A stretch of 64,000 bases of DNA from Paraburkholderia sediminicola (GCF_902859805.1 NZ_CADIKC010000006.1:372001-436000), one strand, 5' to 3'. Positions 23,288 to 31,934 are shown, numbered from the stretch's first letter. Notes: generated by a model from the letters alone, not told the origin. A program made the numbers and translations.

Positions 23288-25606
23288 ATGAGTTACACCC
23301 CTGACGTTCCGTTCGCTCACGACAAGGCTGATTCCGGCGCCTTCGTGGGCGGCGCGCCAGCGTTTCGTCAACTGGTCCGCATGATCGACCGGGTTGCCCC
23401 CACCGATCATCCCCTGCTCATTTTTGGGCCGACCGGTTCGGGCAAGGAACTGGTCGCCCGCCGCGTGCACGCGCACAGCCTGCGCCAGGATCAACCCTTC
23501 GTCGACGTCAACTGCGGCGCGATTCCAGAGAACCTCGTCGAAGCCGAATTGTTCGGCCACGTCAAAGGCGCCTTCACCGGCGCGGGCGAAAACCGCCAGG
23601 GATTTTTTCAGCAGGTCGGCAAAGGCACGCTGCTGCTCGATGAAATCGGCGAACTGCCGCTCGCGCTGCAGCCCAAGCTGTTGCGCGTACTTGAAACGCG
23701 AACCTTCCGTCCAATCGGTTCGTCGACCAGTCTGCACTTCGCAGGACGCGTGGTGGCCTCGACTCACCGCGACCTGCGCGAACTCGCACGTCAAGGGCTC
23801 TTCCGCGAGGACCTCTTCTACCGTCTCGCGGTCTTCGTGCTTGCCGTACCCGGACTCGAACAGCGCATCGAGGACATTCCCGCGCTTGTCACCCATTTCG
23901 CATCGCAGCACACGCGCCGTCTGGAGTTTTCGCCGGCCGCCGTCCGCCGGCTTGCCCAGCACGCATGGCCGGGGCACATCCGGCAATTGCGCAACCTGAT
24001 CAGCCAGTTGAGCGTGCTCGCTGAAAACACGAGCATCGACGTCGACGCGCTCGAACCGTTTCTTGCCAATGAAACCGGCGGACCGGTGTCGCGCGCAAGC
24101 CTCGCCGACATGCTTTTGCAACTCGAAGGGCGCGACAAACTCGCCGCCGCCGAAGATCTCCTGATCGACCGCGCGCTCGAGCGGACCGGCGGCAACAAGA
24201 GTGCGGCGGCCACCATGCTTGGCGTGGGTCGCAAGACAATCGAGCGGCGACTGAAGTCGCGCGAGGAACACCACCGGGAAGCGCGCAAATGTCTCGAACA
24301 GGCGAGCGCGCTGATCGAGGAATCGAAGTTCACCGAAGCCATTCCGCCGTTGCGCCGCTGCCTCGCCCTGCTGCAAACGCCGCACGAACAGGAGGCCGCA
24401 CGCCGTCTTCAGTTCGACGCCTACCGTCTGCTCGGCATGAGCCTGCGGAGCGTGCACGGCTGGCTCTACGCGGAGGCCACCGCCTGCTACGCCGCCGCGC
24501 TGGCCGTCGGCGAAGGCGTCTGTGCCCCCGCAGAAATCGCCGCGATCCAGTTCGGCGTCTGGACCACGCAATTGACGACGCTCCAGCTCAAGCAGGCGCG
24601 CGCAACCGCGCAGAATATGCTGGAGCGCGCGCAGAACGGCGGCGACCGGGTGTCGCTCGACGAAGCTCACGTCGCGATGACGAACACCCTCTTCTGGCTC
24701 GGCGACAGCGAAGAAGCCCTCGCCTGTCTCGCGCGCGGCAACCTGCTTGGTGTGGCACGCGACGACACCCGCACGGGCTCGCAAGGGATCGATCTCGCCA
24801 GTCTCGCGTTGACTTTTGAAGGACTCGCGGCCTACCAGATCGGCGCCTTCGGGCAGGCGCGGCGCGCCATGGAAATGTTGATCCTGCGCGCCTCGGAGCC
24901 CGGCGCGCACGCGTTCGCTCATGCCGTCAACCTGCAGGGCGCCGCGTGGCTTGCCTGCCTGTTCGAAGACATGGACCGGCTGGGACACCTCGCGAGCGAA
25001 CTCGAGTCGGTCTCGATCGCGAACGGCTTCGCCTTCTACCGGGGCATCGGGCAGATCCTGCGTGCATGCCACCTGAGTGCGCTCAGCCATTCCGACGAAG
25101 CGGAAACTGTCATGCTCGACGGCTACGATAACCACGTTGTTTGCAACGGCGGTGCGCTGTTCTATTCCTTCATGGCGTGGCAGCACGGCGAGCTGCTGCT
25201 GCGCGCCGGCCGTGCGAAAACGTGCGAGGCAATGCTCGCCGCCGCGATCGATGAAACCCTGGCCCGTCAGGAACGTGTCTACCTGGGCGAGCTGCTGGTT
25301 ACCCGGGCGCGCGCGCAGTGGGCACTCGGCGAGACGAACGCGGCGGAACTGGGCCTGCGTACCGCGCTGTCTACTGCGCTCGCGTTCGGCTCGGTGCCGG
25401 CGCGCGTGGATGCCGCGCGTTACCTCGCCGATCTGTTGCGCGCCACCGGCCGCATTGCCGAAGCAATCGACATCCTCGAGCGCGGTTTGCGTTCGCTGAC
25501 GACTGATTCAACCGCGCGTGTCACCAGCGCCATGAGTTTGCTCGCCGAACTCCAGCGCGAAGTTTCTATCGACGTCTACACGAAAGGAATAACAAATGGC
25601 CTATGA
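23288..25606 (+). CDS. Sigma-54-dependent activator with C-terminal TPR region
   Basis: A 772-residue protein. The AAA+ domain starts almost at once (no N-terminal sensor): Walker A GPTGSGKE at 47-54, the sigma-54 contact loop GAFTGA at 94-99, Walker B LLLDEIGE at 115-122. A Fis-type HTH follows at 303-322 (NKSAAATMLGVGRKTIERRL). Unusually, about 450 residues come after the HTH: helical repeats rich in Ala/Leu resembling TPRs (EEALACLARGN, QARRAMEMLI, AEAIDILERGL), perhaps the sensory part. Family activators usually end at the HTH. Its stop overlaps the start of the DUF917 gene, tying it to that pathway. It most likely binds the GGACGA dyads upstream of itself and at 27666-27750 (inference). 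Confidence 0.9.
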   Translation: MSYTPDVPFAHDKADSGAFVGGAPAFRQLVRMIDRVAPTDHPLLIFGPTGSGKELVARRVHAHSLRQDQPFVDVNCGAIPENLVEAELFGHVKGAFTGAGENRQGFFQQVGKGTLLLDEIGELPLALQPKLLRVLETRTFRPIGSSTSLHFAGRVVASTHRDLRELARQGLFREDLFYRLAVFVLAVPGLEQRIEDIPALVTHFASQHTRRLEFSPAAVRRLAQHAWPGHIRQLRNLISQLSVLAENTSIDVDALEPFLANETGGPVSRASLADMLLQLEGRDKLAAAEDLLIDRALERTGGNKSAAATMLGVGRKTIERRLKSREEHHREARKCLEQASALIEESKFTEAIPPLRRCLALLQTPHEQEAARRLQFDAYRLLGMSLRSVHGWLYAEATACYAAALAVGEGVCAPAEIAAIQFGVWTTQLTTLQLKQARATAQNMLERAQNGGDRVSLDEAHVAMTNTLFWLGDSEEALACLARGNLLGVARDDTRTGSQGIDLASLALTFEGLAAYQIGAFGQARRAMEMLILRASEPGAHAFAHAVNLQGAAWLACLFEDMDRLGHLASELESVSIANGFAFYRGIGQILRACHLSALSHSDEAETVMLDGYDNHVVCNGGALFYSFMAWQHGELLLRAGRAKTCEAMLAAAIDETLARQERVYLGELLVTRARAQWALGETNAAELGLRTALSTALAFGSVPARVDAARYLADLLRATGRIAEAIDILERGLRSLTTDSTARVTSAMSLLAELQREVSIDVYTKGITNGL

Positions 25607-26813
25607 GTTACGCAAGGAAGACCTGGAACCGCTGCTGCTGGGCGCGGCATTCTTTGGCAGCGGTGGCGGCGGCACAATCGAATCCGCGCGGCATCTGGCT
25701 GCGCATTTTGTCCCCGGCGATTACTACCCGACCGACACGATCAAGGTTGTGTCCGTCGAAGAAGCCACCGAAGGCGCGGCAGTCATGGTCGCCTATCTCG
25801 GCGCGCCTGAAGCGATCAATTCAGCCACCTATCCGCTCGGACCGGTGACGGCCGTGCAGAACGTCCAGACCCGGCTCGCATCGCAAGGTACGAAGCTCGC
25901 CTATGTGATGCCGCCGGAAAGCGGTGCGCTGGGCTTCACGGTGGCGGCGCTCGTGGCGGCGAAACTCGGCCTAGCGGTCATCGACGCTGACGGAGCCGGC
26001 CGCGCCGTCCCCTCACTGCCGATGCTCACCTTCGCGGCCGCCGAGATCGACCCGCGCCCGGCGTTCCTCGTGAGCCAGGGCGGCCTGTGCGTCGAACTCG
26101 ACGTGACGCCGCGCGACAGCAACCACGGTGGTCCGACCCACCAGCGCGACGTGTCGGCGATCGTCGAGCAGATGATGCGTCCGGTCGTCGCCGATCCCGA
26201 GTTCGGGCAGTTCGGCGGCCTCGCGATGTGGGTCATGACGCCGGCCGATATCGGCCGCGCGACACCCATTCGCGGCACGTTGAAACGCGCACTGGATCTC
26301 GGGCGCGCGGTGCAGGCCGGCCAGATCGGCAGCGCCCAGCAGATGATCGGCTATCTCGACGAACGTTGCGGGCTCGCCGCGCGCGCGATCTCCGAGCCGG
26401 GCCAACTGGTCTCGGCCGAAGTCGATACGAGCGGCGGCTTCGACGTCGGCAAGATTCGCATCCAGGCCGGCCAACATACCTACACGGTGATGTACCAGAA
26501 CGAGTCGCTGCTAGCGTGGGACAGCGAGAGTCCGCAGCCGATCGTGCTGTCGCCGGACAGCGTCGCCTATTTCGTCGGCGGCGAAGGCCAGTCGATCTAC
26601 AGCAACGGCGACCTCGTGCAGGATGACGGTTCGCTGAACCCGGCGATCGGCAAGCGCCCCGTCACGCTGATTGCCTGGCGTGCCGAAGCCGAACTGCGCA
26701 AGCCCGGTCTGATTCTCGACAGCTTCATGCAGTTGCTGAACTCGCTCGGCTATCTCGGACCGTATGTGCCGCTGGAATCGCTCCCCTCCACGACCAAGGG
26801 AAACCTATCTTGA
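25596..26813 (+). CDS. DUF917 protein (S-methyl thiohydantoin desulfurase-like / hydantoinase-related)
   Basis: A 405-residue DUF917 protein. It begins YELRKEDLEPLLLGAAFFGS with the glycine-rich GSGGGGTIESARH typical of the family, and contains VIDADGAGRAVPSLPMLTF, also diagnostic. The family is related to the hydantoinase A/B superfamily, and one branch is described as S-methyl thiohydantoin desulfurase. Its ATG overlaps the end of the activator gene by 11 bp and its stop overlaps the racemase start, so the three are translationally coupled. Substrate is probably a cyclic amide or hydantoin-like compound; this is inference from family and the racemase neighbour. Confidence 0.88.
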   Translation: MAYELRKEDLEPLLLGAAFFGSGGGGTIESARHLAAHFVPGDYYPTDTIKVVSVEEATEGAAVMVAYLGAPEAINSATYPLGPVTAVQNVQTRLASQGTKLAYVMPPESGALGFTVAALVAAKLGLAVIDADGAGRAVPSLPMLTFAAAEIDPRPAFLVSQGGLCVELDVTPRDSNHGGPTHQRDVSAIVEQMMRPVVADPEFGQFGGLAMWVMTPADIGRATPIRGTLKRALDLGRAVQAGQIGSAQQMIGYLDERCGLAARAISEPGQLVSAEVDTSGGFDVGKIRIQAGQHTYTVMYQNESLLAWDSESPQPIVLSPDSVAYFVGGEGQSIYSNGDLVQDDGSLNPAIGKRPVTLIAWRAEAELRKPGLILDSFMQLLNSLGYLGPYVPLESLPSTTKGNLS

Positions 26814-27547
26814 ACACGCCTTTGAATCCCACTCTGCGCATCTGCGTGCTCGTGCCCGTCGCCACGTCGCAATACAACGAGCGCATCCTGAAGGCGGTCG
26901 CACCGGTCGTGCCGCCGGACGTGCACGTCGAGATTCGCAACATCACGCAGGGGCATCCCGATATCGAGAACCGCACGAACTGGCTGCAGAACGGCATGCC
27001 GGTGGTCGAGCTTGCGCAGGCAATCGCAAACGACGGTTTCGACGGTATCTGGCTGACCGACTTCGATATGTGCGGCGTTGAAGCCGCGCGCGAAGTGATC
27101 GACATTCCGATCATCGGCGGCTTTCCCGCTACGGCCTTCACGGCGCTCGCGCTTAGCCAGCGTTTCTCGATCGTCACGATCCTGCAAAGCACGCTCGCGA
27201 TGCAGCGTGGTCATCCGCAGACCTATGGCATCCAGGACTCGTTCGCGTCGATCCGTGCGATCAATTGCCCCGTCGCGCAACTCGATGACGTCGACGTGGT
27301 GGTCATTCGCACCTTCGAAGCGGCGCTGAAGGCGATCAACGAGGACGGCGCGCAGTCCATTCTGCTCGGGTGCACAGGTTTCGTGGACGTCGCGAGCCGC
27401 GTCTCCCAGTTGCTCACCAAGGAACTGGGCGCCTATGTGCCGGTGATCGATCCGAATCAGGCCGGGTTCAGCTTCCTCGTGTCACTGGTGCGTATGCAGG
27501 TGCGCCCCAGCCGGTTGACCTATAGCAAGGTCAGTCTCCAATCGTAA
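26810..27547 (+). CDS. Aspartate/glutamate/hydantoin racemase family protein
   Basis: A 245-residue racemase of the Asp/Glu/hydantoin superfamily. It starts with TTG at 26810, overlapping the DUF917 stop (TTGA), with AAGGGAAA upstream. The two catalytic Cys are in LTDFDMCGVEAAREV and SILLGCTGFVDVA, placed as expected for the pseudo-symmetric fold. It would invert the alpha carbon of an amino acid or hydantoin. Coupling to the DUF917 gene suggests both stereoisomers of a cyclic or N-substituted amino acid are used. Confidence 0.88.
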   Translation: MNTPLNPTLRICVLVPVATSQYNERILKAVAPVVPPDVHVEIRNITQGHPDIENRTNWLQNGMPVVELAQAIANDGFDGIWLTDFDMCGVEAAREVIDIPIIGGFPATAFTALALSQRFSIVTILQSTLAMQRGHPQTYGIQDSFASIRAINCPVAQLDDVDVVVIRTFEAALKAINEDGAQSILLGCTGFVDVASRVSQLLTKELGAYVPVIDPNQAGFSFLVSLVRMQVRPSRLTYSKVSLQS

Positions 27548-27577
27548 GCAGCGCTTCCTTCCCCCTGCCTGTCTGTC

Positions 27578-27600
27578 CATCCGGCGCGGCGCGCCGGATG
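27578..27600 (+). terminator. Hairpin after the racemase gene
   Basis: CATCCGGCGC (27578-27587) and GCGCCGGATG (27591-27600) form a perfect 10-bp stem with a 3-base loop, 30 bp past the stop. No T tract follows. Confidence 0.5.
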
Positions 27601-27665
27601 TCCTCGCCTCAATCAGCCTTCCCCCCGCAAATCTTCCTGCCTCCTCGCCGGGTTCGCCGTCATAC

Positions 27666-27750
27666 GGACGAATTAGTCCTTCGATGCACCGCGATTTGTC
27701 GATTGGACGAAATCGTCCACTTCCGGGCGCACGCATGGACGAGACTGACC
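27666..27750 (+). promoter_or_regulatory. Three GGACGA dyads, candidate enhancer (UAS)
   Basis: GGACGAATTAGTCC (27666-27679), GGACGAAATCGTCC (27705-27718) and GGACGAGACTGACC (27737-27750), starting 39 and 32 bp apart. They lie 54-138 bp upstream of the -24 element at 27804, the usual place for activator sites of sigma-54 promoters. Similar boxes lie upstream of the activator gene at 23288. Confidence 0.65.
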
Positions 27751-27803
27751 AATGCCGCGATCGAAATATCTCGGCATTCCCGCTGCCATGCGGCTCCGCA
27801 ACA

Positions 27804-27818
27804 TGGCACATTGATTGC
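27804..27818 (+). promoter_or_regulatory. Sigma-54 (-24/-12) promoter
   Basis: TGGCACATTGATTGC: TGGCAC, then N5, then TTGC, with GG and GC separated by 10 bases, an essentially perfect match to the RpoN consensus. Transcription would start near 27830 and run rightward. No gene starts within 700 bp on that strand except doubtful short frames. Confidence 0.75.
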
Positions 27819-28560
27819 TTATATAAGGTTGTTAGCCGCCACGGACCGATAAAAACGAAACACCAGGGCGGCAGTAATACCCAGAACGTGCAATAAGCCT
27901 GCCAGACAAGCCGGGGAACCTGAGGGACCAAAAAAGATCGCGCGCTGCCATGTGTTCGACGCACCAACGTCTGGCGACATCCGTTTGTTTGCGGATCGCC
28001 GACGCCGCTGATCGAGGGATCGCCGTGAGTGATCACGATCCTGCGATTAGTGATCCGAACCATGTCTGACGCGTGATCAACGCCAACGATGCGAAGTCGC
28101 TGGCGGCAGATTGAGAGAGGGCTGTGCTGTTGTTGTAGCTGTAACTGCTGTGTGTCGGCACGTGGCGACCGAATACTTCCGTAGAGAAGATCGTTGCAAT
28201 GCGTAAAACCGACATGGTGGAATCCGCCTGGCTATGCATCAGGCGGGCCACTGCGAGGTTCGGCCGTCGTTGCCTCCCTTTGCGGGGACCAGTAGCGGCG
28301 GCCTGCCCTTTTAATTTGACCGCGTCAATCGCGGCACATCGACCGATCCTGCGTGAAGCACGTTGCGGCACTCACGCACCCGGCCGCCCCCACAGATTTT
28401 CCCGGATAGCCAGGTTAGCCAGGTAAGCGGTCTTTTTGCATTGCATTACCGCGCAGATCCACCGCGCGGACGAGAATCTGCTTTAGAAGCCCTGAGCGGT
28501 GTCAGATAGTTAGCGGCGTCGCGAACGGACCAGACTGGCCATCCACGGGGAATTCGAACA

Positions 28561-28749
28561 ATGCATCACCATCTTTTCGAAAGCGAGCTCGTTCATCTTG
28601 AACGCGTAGTCGCATGCGCGCCGCAAAAACCTTTTCCCCCGACCTACTGGCGCGATCGCGTCGAACATCTGAAAAATTCCCCGCAGGCGCCGATGTATCG
28701 CCATCGTATTGCACGCCTTTCGCAGCTTGTCGGCGAATTGCACGGATAG
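28561..28749 (+). CDS. Small hypothetical protein
   Basis: A 62-residue basic protein (MHHHLFESELVHLERVVACA..., then PFPPTYWRDRVEHL and YRHRIARLSQLVGELH). GGGGAA lies 11 bp before the ATG. The ends are amphipathic helices around a PPTYWRDR turn. Short proteins of this sort (ERVV...PF..YWR.R...L) are, to my recollection, common hypothetical proteins in Burkholderia, which supports it as a real gene. It is the only plausible coding target of the sigma-54 promoter at 27804, though 730 bp away, and it ends 2 bp from the convergent IclR gene. Function unknown. Confidence 0.5.
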   Translation: MHHHLFESELVHLERVVACAPQKPFPPTYWRDRVEHLKNSPQAPMYRHRIARLSQLVGELHG

Positions 28750-28750
28750 G

Positions 28751-29584
28751 TCAACCCAGCGTCCTGATCGAATTACTGATGCCGCGCGCGCAATCGATCA
28801 CCGCGGGCGCGAGGCGCTGCTCGGCGTCGGCCAGCGTCCAGCGACTGGTCGGCGCGACCACATGCACCGACGCCACGGGTCTTCTTTCGCCATCCAGCAC
28901 AGGCGCCGCAATCGTCATATCGCCGATGAACAGTTCCTCACGGTTCGACGTATAACCCCTGCGGCGCGCTTCCCCTAATAACGCTTCGATCTCGCCGATG
29001 TCCGTCACCGTGTACTGCGTGTGCGCGACCCGGTCGTTCGCCTCGAGCAGCGCGCGGACCTCATCGTCCGGCAGCGCGCTCAGATAGGCACGGCCCGATG
29101 CGGTGCAGTACATCGGAATACGGCTGCCTATCGGCATGTGAATCGGCACGAATTTCATGCAGACAAAACGCGCGACGTACAACATCTGCGCGCCGTCCGG
29201 TTCGGTCAGGCTGGTCGTTTCACCGGTCACGTTCGTGAGCTCGGAGAGGAACGGGTTGGCCACGTCGATGAGCGTATCCGCCGCGAGGTAGTTGAAACCA
29301 ATCTGCACGACACGCGGGGTCAGTTGATAGCGCTTCGTGCGGGGATGTTTGCGCACGTAGCCGAGCTTCTCCAGCGTGTAGATCATCCGTTGAGCCGAAC
29401 TCTTCGTGATCGAAGTCGCCTCGGCCACTTCGGGCAGGCTCATGGTCCGGCGTTGCGCGCTGAATGCGCGCAGCACCGCGATGCCCTTTTCCAGCGATTG
29501 ATTGAAAAGCGCGTCCGGCACCTCACCTGGCACCTCATCCGGTGCTTCGCTCTCGCTCGCCTGCTCCACCCCTTTACCGCTCAT
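28751..29584 (-). CDS. IclR-family transcriptional regulator
   Basis: A 277-residue IclR regulator; MSGKGVEQ at 29584 is the likely start. The winged helix is at residues about 29-90 (LEKGIAVLRAFSAQRRTMSL, then VAEATSITKSSAQRMIYTLE). The effector domain has the family signatures IPMYCTASGRAYLSALPDDE and SNREELFIGDMTIAAPVLDG. It is divergent from an amino acid ABC transporter operon and probably controls it. Two dyads lie in the shared spacer. Confidence 0.92.
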   Translation of the reverse strand: MSGKGVEQASESEAPDEVPGEVPDALFNQSLEKGIAVLRAFSAQRRTMSLPEVAEATSITKSSAQRMIYTLEKLGYVRKHPRTKRYQLTPRVVQIGFNYLAADTLIDVANPFLSELTNVTGETTSLTEPDGAQMLYVARFVCMKFVPIHMPIGSRIPMYCTASGRAYLSALPDDEVRALLEANDRVAHTQYTVTDIGEIEALLGEARRRGYTSNREELFIGDMTIAAPVLDGERRPVASVHVVAPTSRWTLADAEQRLAPAVIDCARGISNSIRTLG

Positions 29585-29624
29585 GGAAATACCCAATGGT
29601 GATCGTGATGCATTGACGTTAGCA

Positions 29625-29674
29625 TATCGAATGTCGATACGCAAATAATGTTATTCGATATTTTTGACTCGAAT
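29625..29674. promoter_or_regulatory. Dyads in the IclR / ABC transporter spacer
   Basis: A perfect palindrome TATCGA-ATG-TCGATA (29625-29639) and ATTCGA-N10-TCGAAT (29653-29674), both with TCGA cores, in an AT-rich 153-bp divergent spacer. Likely IclR operators; assignment by position. Confidence 0.5.
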
Positions 29675-29737
29675 ATGATGAAGTCATACCAGTCACCGAT
29701 TCCTCAATCGTAGTCCGTCACCGTCGTGGAGAATCTC

Positions 29738-30502
29738 ATGATCCAGTTAGTCAAGCGCATCGCCGGCGCAGCAGTCGCGCTGTTGGTCCTCGCAGCAACG
29801 CCGGCCATGGCGGCCGCCGAGCCTGAGTACACGGTCGGCGCGACGGCCACCGGCGTGCCGTTCACCTTCCTCGACGTGAAGAGCAATTCGATCCAGGGCC
29901 TGCTGGTCGATGCGATCACCGCAACCGGCAAGGCCGCCGGTTTCGACGTGAAGGTGGAACAGACCACCTTTTCCGCGCTGATCCCGTCGCTCACCACCAA
30001 GAAGATCGACGTGATCTCCGCCGCCATGCTGAAGACGCCGGCTCGCGAGCAGGTCGTCGATTTCTCCGACACGGTCTATTCGTATGGCGAGGGTCTGATC
30101 GTGCGCGCCGACGACAAGGGCAAGTACACGTCGATGGACGATCTCAAGGGCGAAGTGGTCGGCGCGCAAGTGGGCACCGCCTTCGTCGACGCGCTGAACA
30201 AGAAAGGCATCTTCAAGGAAGTGCGCACGTACGACTCGGTCGCCGACATCATGCGCGACGTCGCGCTCGGCCGCATCAAGGCGGGCTTCGGCGACCATCC
30301 GATCATCGCGTACCAGTTGCAGAAGAACCCGAACCCGCAGTTGCGGCTCGTCGACGGTTATCAGCCGAGCGTGAAGGGTCAACTGTGCTTCGTGGTGCGC
30401 AAGGGCGATAACGCGACGCTGGAGAAGCTGAACGCCGGCATCCGCAAGATCAAGGCAGACGGCACGCTCACGCAGATCATCAAGAAGTGGCAGGTGGAAT
30501 GA
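29738..30502 (+). CDS. Polar amino acid ABC transporter, periplasmic binding protein
   Basis: A 254-residue family 3 solute-binding protein. The ATG at 29738 has GGAG at 29728-29731; the upstream GTG at 29726 would put the ribosome site inside the gene. The signal peptide ends near AMAAAEP. Family features are GVPFTFLDVKSNSIQGLLVD, KIDVISAAMLKTPAREQVVD and ending with GTLTQIIKKWQVE. First gene of a four-gene operon (binding protein, permease, ATPase, flavoprotein oxidase). Ligand unknown, but the oxidase suggests an amino acid that is deaminated after uptake. Confidence 0.92.
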   Translation: MIQLVKRIAGAAVALLVLAATPAMAAAEPEYTVGATATGVPFTFLDVKSNSIQGLLVDAITATGKAAGFDVKVEQTTFSALIPSLTTKKIDVISAAMLKTPAREQVVDFSDTVYSYGEGLIVRADDKGKYTSMDDLKGEVVGAQVGTAFVDALNKKGIFKEVRTYDSVADIMRDVALGRIKAGFGDHPIIAYQLQKNPNPQLRLVDGYQPSVKGQLCFVVRKGDNATLEKLNAGIRKIKADGTLTQIIKKWQVE

Positions 30503-30531
30503 CGCGGCTCGCTGCCTGAGGAGATCACGTC

Positions 30532-31188
30532 ATGTTCATCCAGAATGCGCTCGACTTCCTGCCGATCCTGCTGAAAGGCGCGGTCGTCACCGTCGAGATC
30601 ACCTTCTGCGCGTTCGTTCTCAGTACGCTCCTCGGCCTCGTGCTGGCGCTGATGCGCGTGTCGTCGAACAAGGTGCTCTCGAACGCGGCGGCCACGTTTA
30701 TCAACGTGATTCGCGGCCTGCCGATCATCGTGCAGCTGTTCTACATCTACTTCGTGCTGCCCGATCTCGGCGTGCAGTTGAGCGCGTTCCAGGCGGGTTT
30801 CATTGGGCTGGGCGTTGCCTACTCGGCGTATCAGGCGGAGAACTTTCGTGCCGGCATCCAGGCAATCGACCACGGTCAGATCGAAGCCGCGCAATCCATC
30901 GGCATGCGTAACGCGCTGATCATGCGTCGCGTGATCCTGCCGCAAGCGTTTCGAATCGCGCTGCCGCCGTACGGCAACACGCTCGTGATGATGCTGAAGG
31001 ACTCGTCGCTGGCCTCGACCATCACCGTCGCGGAAATGACACGCGCCGGCCAGCTGATTGCGTCGTCGACGTTCCAGAACATGACGGTATTCACGCTCGT
31101 CGCGCTGCTCTATCTTGCGCTCAGCCTGCCGCTCGTCTACGGCTTGCGGCGTCTCGAGCGCCGTCTCGCTCAGAAGGGAAAGCGATGA
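30532..31188 (+). CDS. Polar amino acid ABC transporter permease (HisM/GlnP type)
   Basis: A 218-residue inner-membrane permease with GAGGAG before the ATG. It has five or so membrane segments and the EAA loop QIEAAQSIGMRNALIMRRVI followed by LPQAFRIALPPYGN. The N-terminal motif GAVVTVEITFCAFVLSTLLG is typical of the family. A single permease gene implies a homodimer. It overlaps the ATPase gene by 4 bp. Confidence 0.93.
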   Translation: MFIQNALDFLPILLKGAVVTVEITFCAFVLSTLLGLVLALMRVSSNKVLSNAAATFINVIRGLPIIVQLFYIYFVLPDLGVQLSAFQAGFIGLGVAYSAYQAENFRAGIQAIDHGQIEAAQSIGMRNALIMRRVILPQAFRIALPPYGNTLVMMLKDSSLASTITVAEMTRAGQLIASSTFQNMTVFTLVALLYLALSLPLVYGLRRLERRLAQKGKR

Positions 31189-31934
31189 TCGAAGTTCAAT
31201 CCATTCACAAGCGCTTCCACGATCAGGAAGTGCTCAAAGGCGTCAGCCTCAACGTCGACGCCGGCCAGGTGGTCTGTCTGATCGGACCATCGGGCTCGGG
31301 CAAGTCGACGCTCCTGCGTTGCATCAACGGTCTCGAAACCTACGACGCAGGCACGATCACTGTCGAAGGCGCGCGTGTCGACGCCAGGTCGAAGCACATC
31401 CATGAATTGCGCACGCAGGTCGGCATGGTGTTTCAGCGCTTCAATCTGTTTCCGCATCGCACGGCGCTGGAGAACGTCTGCGAAGGGCCGCTCTATGTGA
31501 AAAAGGAAGCCGGTGATGCGGCGCGCGAGAAAGCGCGGCATCTGCTCGACAAGGTTGGCCTCGCGCACCGGATGGACGCGTATCCAGCCGAACTCTCGGG
31601 CGGCCAGCAACAGCGCGTCGCCATCGCGCGCGCACTCGCGATGGAGCCGAAAGCCATTCTGTTCGACGAACCGACCTCCGCGCTCGATCCGGAACTCGTC
31701 GGCGAAGTGCTTGGCGTAATGCGGCAACTCGCAAACGACGGCATGACGATGATCGTCGTCACGCACGAGATGGGCTTCGCGCGCGAAGTAGCCGATCGCG
31801 TGTGCTTTCTGTACGACGGCACCATTTGCGAGGAAGGCGCGGCAGCCGATCTGCTCGAGCGGCCGACTCATCCGCGCACGCGCGATTTTCTGCGCCGCAT
31901 GCTCACGCCCACGTCGAACGGAATCGCGCAATGA
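31185..31934 (+). CDS. Amino acid ABC transporter ATP-binding protein
   Basis: A 249-residue ATPase of the GlnQ/HisP group: Walker A GPSGSGKST, Q-loop MVFQRFNLFPHRTALENV, signature LSGGQQQRVAIARALAM, Walker B ILFDEPTSALDPE, H-loop VTHEMGFAREVADRV. Start and stop overlap neighbours as ATGA, showing tight coupling with the permease and the flavoprotein oxidase. Confidence 0.95.
   Translation: MIEVQSIHKRFHDQEVLKGVSLNVDAGQVVCLIGPSGSGKSTLLRCINGLETYDAGTITVEGARVDARSKHIHELRTQVGMVFQRFNLFPHRTALENVCEGPLYVKKEAGDAAREKARHLLDKVGLAHRMDAYPAELSGGQQQRVAIARALAMEPKAILFDEPTSALDPELVGEVLGVMRQLANDGMTMIVVTHEMGFAREVADRVCFLYDGTICEEGAAADLLERPTHPRTRDFLRRMLTPTSNGIAQ

Larger units (their letters stand above)
27548..28560. 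other. 1-kb gap with regulatory DNA and no clear gene
   Basis: No open frame here has convincing codon use or homology that I recognise. The region begins with a hairpin, then three dyads and a sigma-54 promoter reading rightward. Downstream of that promoter, GCCGCC near 27834 can pair with GGCGGC near 27871. A transcript starting near 27830 would cross about 700 nt before the small gene at 28561, so an RNA product or long leader is possible. Confidence 0.5.

Noticed and set aside
23267..25186. Very long minus-strand open frame opposite the sigma-54 activator (about 640 codons)
   Set aside because: The plus strand has intact AAA+ and HTH motifs throughout; the minus frame is a high-GC shadow with no recognisable motif.
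27684..27896. Short plus-strand frame spanning the sigma-54 promoter
   Set aside because: It starts upstream of the promoter and shows no codon preference or similarity.
27482..28063. Minus-strand frame with a hydrophobic segment (YCTFWVLLPPWCFVFIGPW) in the 1-kb gap
   Set aside because: No ribosome site or family resemblance, it runs into the racemase gene, and the same DNA holds the sigma-54 promoter and dyads.
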